From Aquificota bacterium (GTDB lineage: Bacteria; Aquificota; Aquificia; Aquificales; Hydrogenothermaceae): 6,480 nt of DNA. The notes under the pieces are model-generated. The model had not been told where the DNA came from. It ran no database searches and saw nothing but the letters and a program-made list of their open reading frames with translations. Shown here piece after piece: positions 5,189-6,480 of the stretch; within the stretch, counting starts at the first letter, position 1, and every line of letters starts with the position of its first letter. The translations under genes were made by a program, and so were the position numbers. Location: assembly GCA_013153795.1 (NCBI GenBank), contig JAADDV010000150.1, forward strand, positions 1-6,480. Direction: 5' to 3'.

Positions 5189-6480
5189 AAAGTCTATTTA
5201 TGATATCTTTAGTTATAGGGACAGCTGTTTTACTTCCTCCAATTCCATGTTCAACAAAAACAGAAATAACATATTTAGGATTTCTATATGGAGCAAAATC
5301 TACAAACCAAGCATGATTTTGAAGTTCCCATTTATCTATTTTTACATTATGCTCTTCATGTCTATAAACCTGAGCTGTTCCTGTTTTTCCTGCATTTTTA
5401 ACAGGTGCATCTTTTAAATCTTTTGCTGTAGCTCTTTTTCCATAAACAACTAAATAAAGACCCCTTCTGATAGTATTTATATATTTTTTACTGATGTTTA
5501 AACTACGTATTAATTCTGGTTTTATTTCTATAAGTTTATTTTTATCCATATCAAAATAAGCTTTTAAAAGATGAGGTTTGTATACATATCCTCCATTAGC
5601 TATAGGAGCTATTATTTTTATACTGTCAAAAGGTGTAATAGCTAAAAATCCCTGTCCAATGCTGTAGTTTACTGTATCTCCTAAATACCAAGGCTCTCCT
5701 ACATATTTTCTTTTCCATTCAGGAGTTGGGATTCTTGAGGTTCTTCTTTCTATTCTTGGATTAAGTTTTTCTCCAAGACCGAATAAATGGGAATATTCTG
5801 CAATTCTTCTTGAACCTAATTTTATTCCTACTTGATAGAAAAATGTATCACAGGACATTTCTAAAGCTCTTTTAACATCTATCTTTCCACAACCTCTTAA
5901 GTCCCAGTTTCTATATTTCCATTTTCCTATTTGAATAAAACCTTTACTCTCTATTTTTGTATCTGGTTCTATAACACCTTCTTGTAATGCTGCTGCAGCA
6001 ACAATTATTTTGAATATAGACCCAGGAGGATAAAGACCTCCAATAGCTTTATTAAAAAGAGGTTTATATTTGTTTTCTATAAGCTTTTTCCATTCTTCTT
6101 TTGTAAAACCTTTTACAAATTTTTGTAAATCATATATGGGATAACTTAAAAGAGCTATTATTTCATAAGAGTTAGGGTCCATTATAATAACAGCACCAGA
6201 CTTTTGCTTTGAATTTTCAAAAGCATCATAAACAATTTTTTGAATTTTTGTATCTACTGTTAGATAAATATCTCTTCCTCTTTTTGGAGGCTTCTCCCAT
6301 AAAACTTTTCTTATACGTCCTAAAGCATCAACCATAACAGCTTTTACACCAAATTGACCAGTAAGATAATCATCATACATTTTTTCTATACCTTGTTTTC
6401 CTATAAACATATCTGGTAGTAGATGAGGGTTTTCTCTTAATTCTTTTTTAGAAGGATATCCAACAAATCCAATAAGATGA
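5157..6480 (-). CDS. mrdA: Penicillin-binding protein 2, elongation transpeptidase (N-terminus outside window)
   Basis: Membrane-anchored periplasmic D,D-transpeptidase that cross-links side-wall peptidoglycan and activates RodA. The frame stays open to the right edge (HLIGFVGYPSKKELRENPHLL precedes the Met at 6410, which is internal). About 440 residues are visible of a protein usually near 600; the membrane anchor and most of the N-terminal pedestal are missing. Visible parts are the end of the dimerisation domain with GKQGIEKMYDDYLTG and VDALGR, then the transpeptidase domain. That domain has active-site serine motif SIFK (6009-6020, within YPPGSIFK), second motif SCD (5844-5852), TVNYSIGQGFLAITP, and third motif KTG (5379-5387, within NAGKTGTAQV). 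All catalytic residues are intact. PTPEWKRKYVGEPWYLGDT is typical of PBP2 and argues against the division enzyme PBP3/FtsI. The stop lies 32 nt inside rodA, a normal mrdA-rodA arrangement. Confidence 0.96.
   Translation of the reverse strand, partial: HLIGFVGYPSKKELRENPHLLPDMFIGKQGIEKMYDDYLTGQFGVKAVMVDALGRIRKVLWEKPPKRGRDIYLTVDTKIQKIVYDAFENSKQKSGAVIIMDPNSYEIIALLSYPIYDLQKFVKGFTKEEWKKLIENKYKPLFNKAIGGLYPPGSIFKIIVAAAALQEGVIEPDTKIESKGFIQIGKWKYRNWDLRGCGKIDVKRALEMSCDTFFYQVGIKLGSRRIAEYSHLFGLGEKLNPRIERRTSRIPTPEWKRKYVGEPWYLGDTVNYSIGQGFLAITPFDSIKIIAPIANGGYVYKPHLLKAYFDMDKNKLIEIKPELIRSLNISKKYINTIRRGLYLVVYGKRATAKDLKDAPVKNAGKTGTAQVYRHEEHNVKIDKWELQNHAWFVDFAPYRNPKYVISVFVEHGIGGSKTAVPITKDIINRLYEAGYFGKTN

Noticed and set aside
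5088..5417. Open + strand frame opposite the mrdA/rodA junction
   Set aside because: Antisense to two well-identified genes, low-complexity Ile/Ser/Phe composition, no ribosome site.

Overview
This is an AT-rich bacterial window carrying ordinary chromosomal housekeeping genes. It holds the 3' end of an aconitase B gene, a TlyA-type rRNA methyltransferase, a class I (aspartate-type) aminotransferase, a lipoprotein thioredoxin, and the elongation pair RodA and PBP2 (mrdA, cut by the right edge). The purine-rich coding strands, Lys/Glu/Ile-rich proteins, AGA-dominated arginine codons and an AcnB-type aconitase suggest a low-GC thermophilic chemolithotroph. I would guess an Aquificales relative of the Sulfurihydrogenibium type. 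That is inference; a low-GC Campylobacterota or Deferribacteres member cannot be excluded.

Layout: acnB (+) enters from the left edge and stops at 717, followed by a strong perfect hairpin (731-753). A gene-free stretch of about 680 bp (718-1399) follows. It contains two diverged direct copies of a roughly 110-140 nt unit about 200-218 nt apart, several inverted repeats and one possible promoter. tlyA (-, 1400-2242) converges on this gap. A short divergent promoter region (2243-2322) with a 14-bp palindrome separates tlyA from the aminotransferase (+, 2323-3498), which forms a two-gene unit with the lipoprotein thioredoxin (+, 3511-4047). rodA (-, 4064-5188) and mrdA (-, 5157 to the right edge) overlap by 32 nt and converge on the thioredoxin gene. 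A bidirectional hairpin terminator is built into the ends of both transcription units.

How the genes work together: mrdA and rodA encode the two halves of the peptidoglycan synthase of the elongasome, RodA as glycosyltransferase and PBP2 as transpeptidase. The aminotransferase supplies aspartate or other amino acids. The thioredoxin acts outside the cytoplasmic membrane, probably in thiol-disulfide chemistry. AcnB interconverts citrate and isocitrate in the (possibly reductive) TCA cycle. No defence system, mobile element with a transposase, or complete CRISPR array is visible. The only unexplained structure is the pair of repeats in the acnB-tlyA gap.
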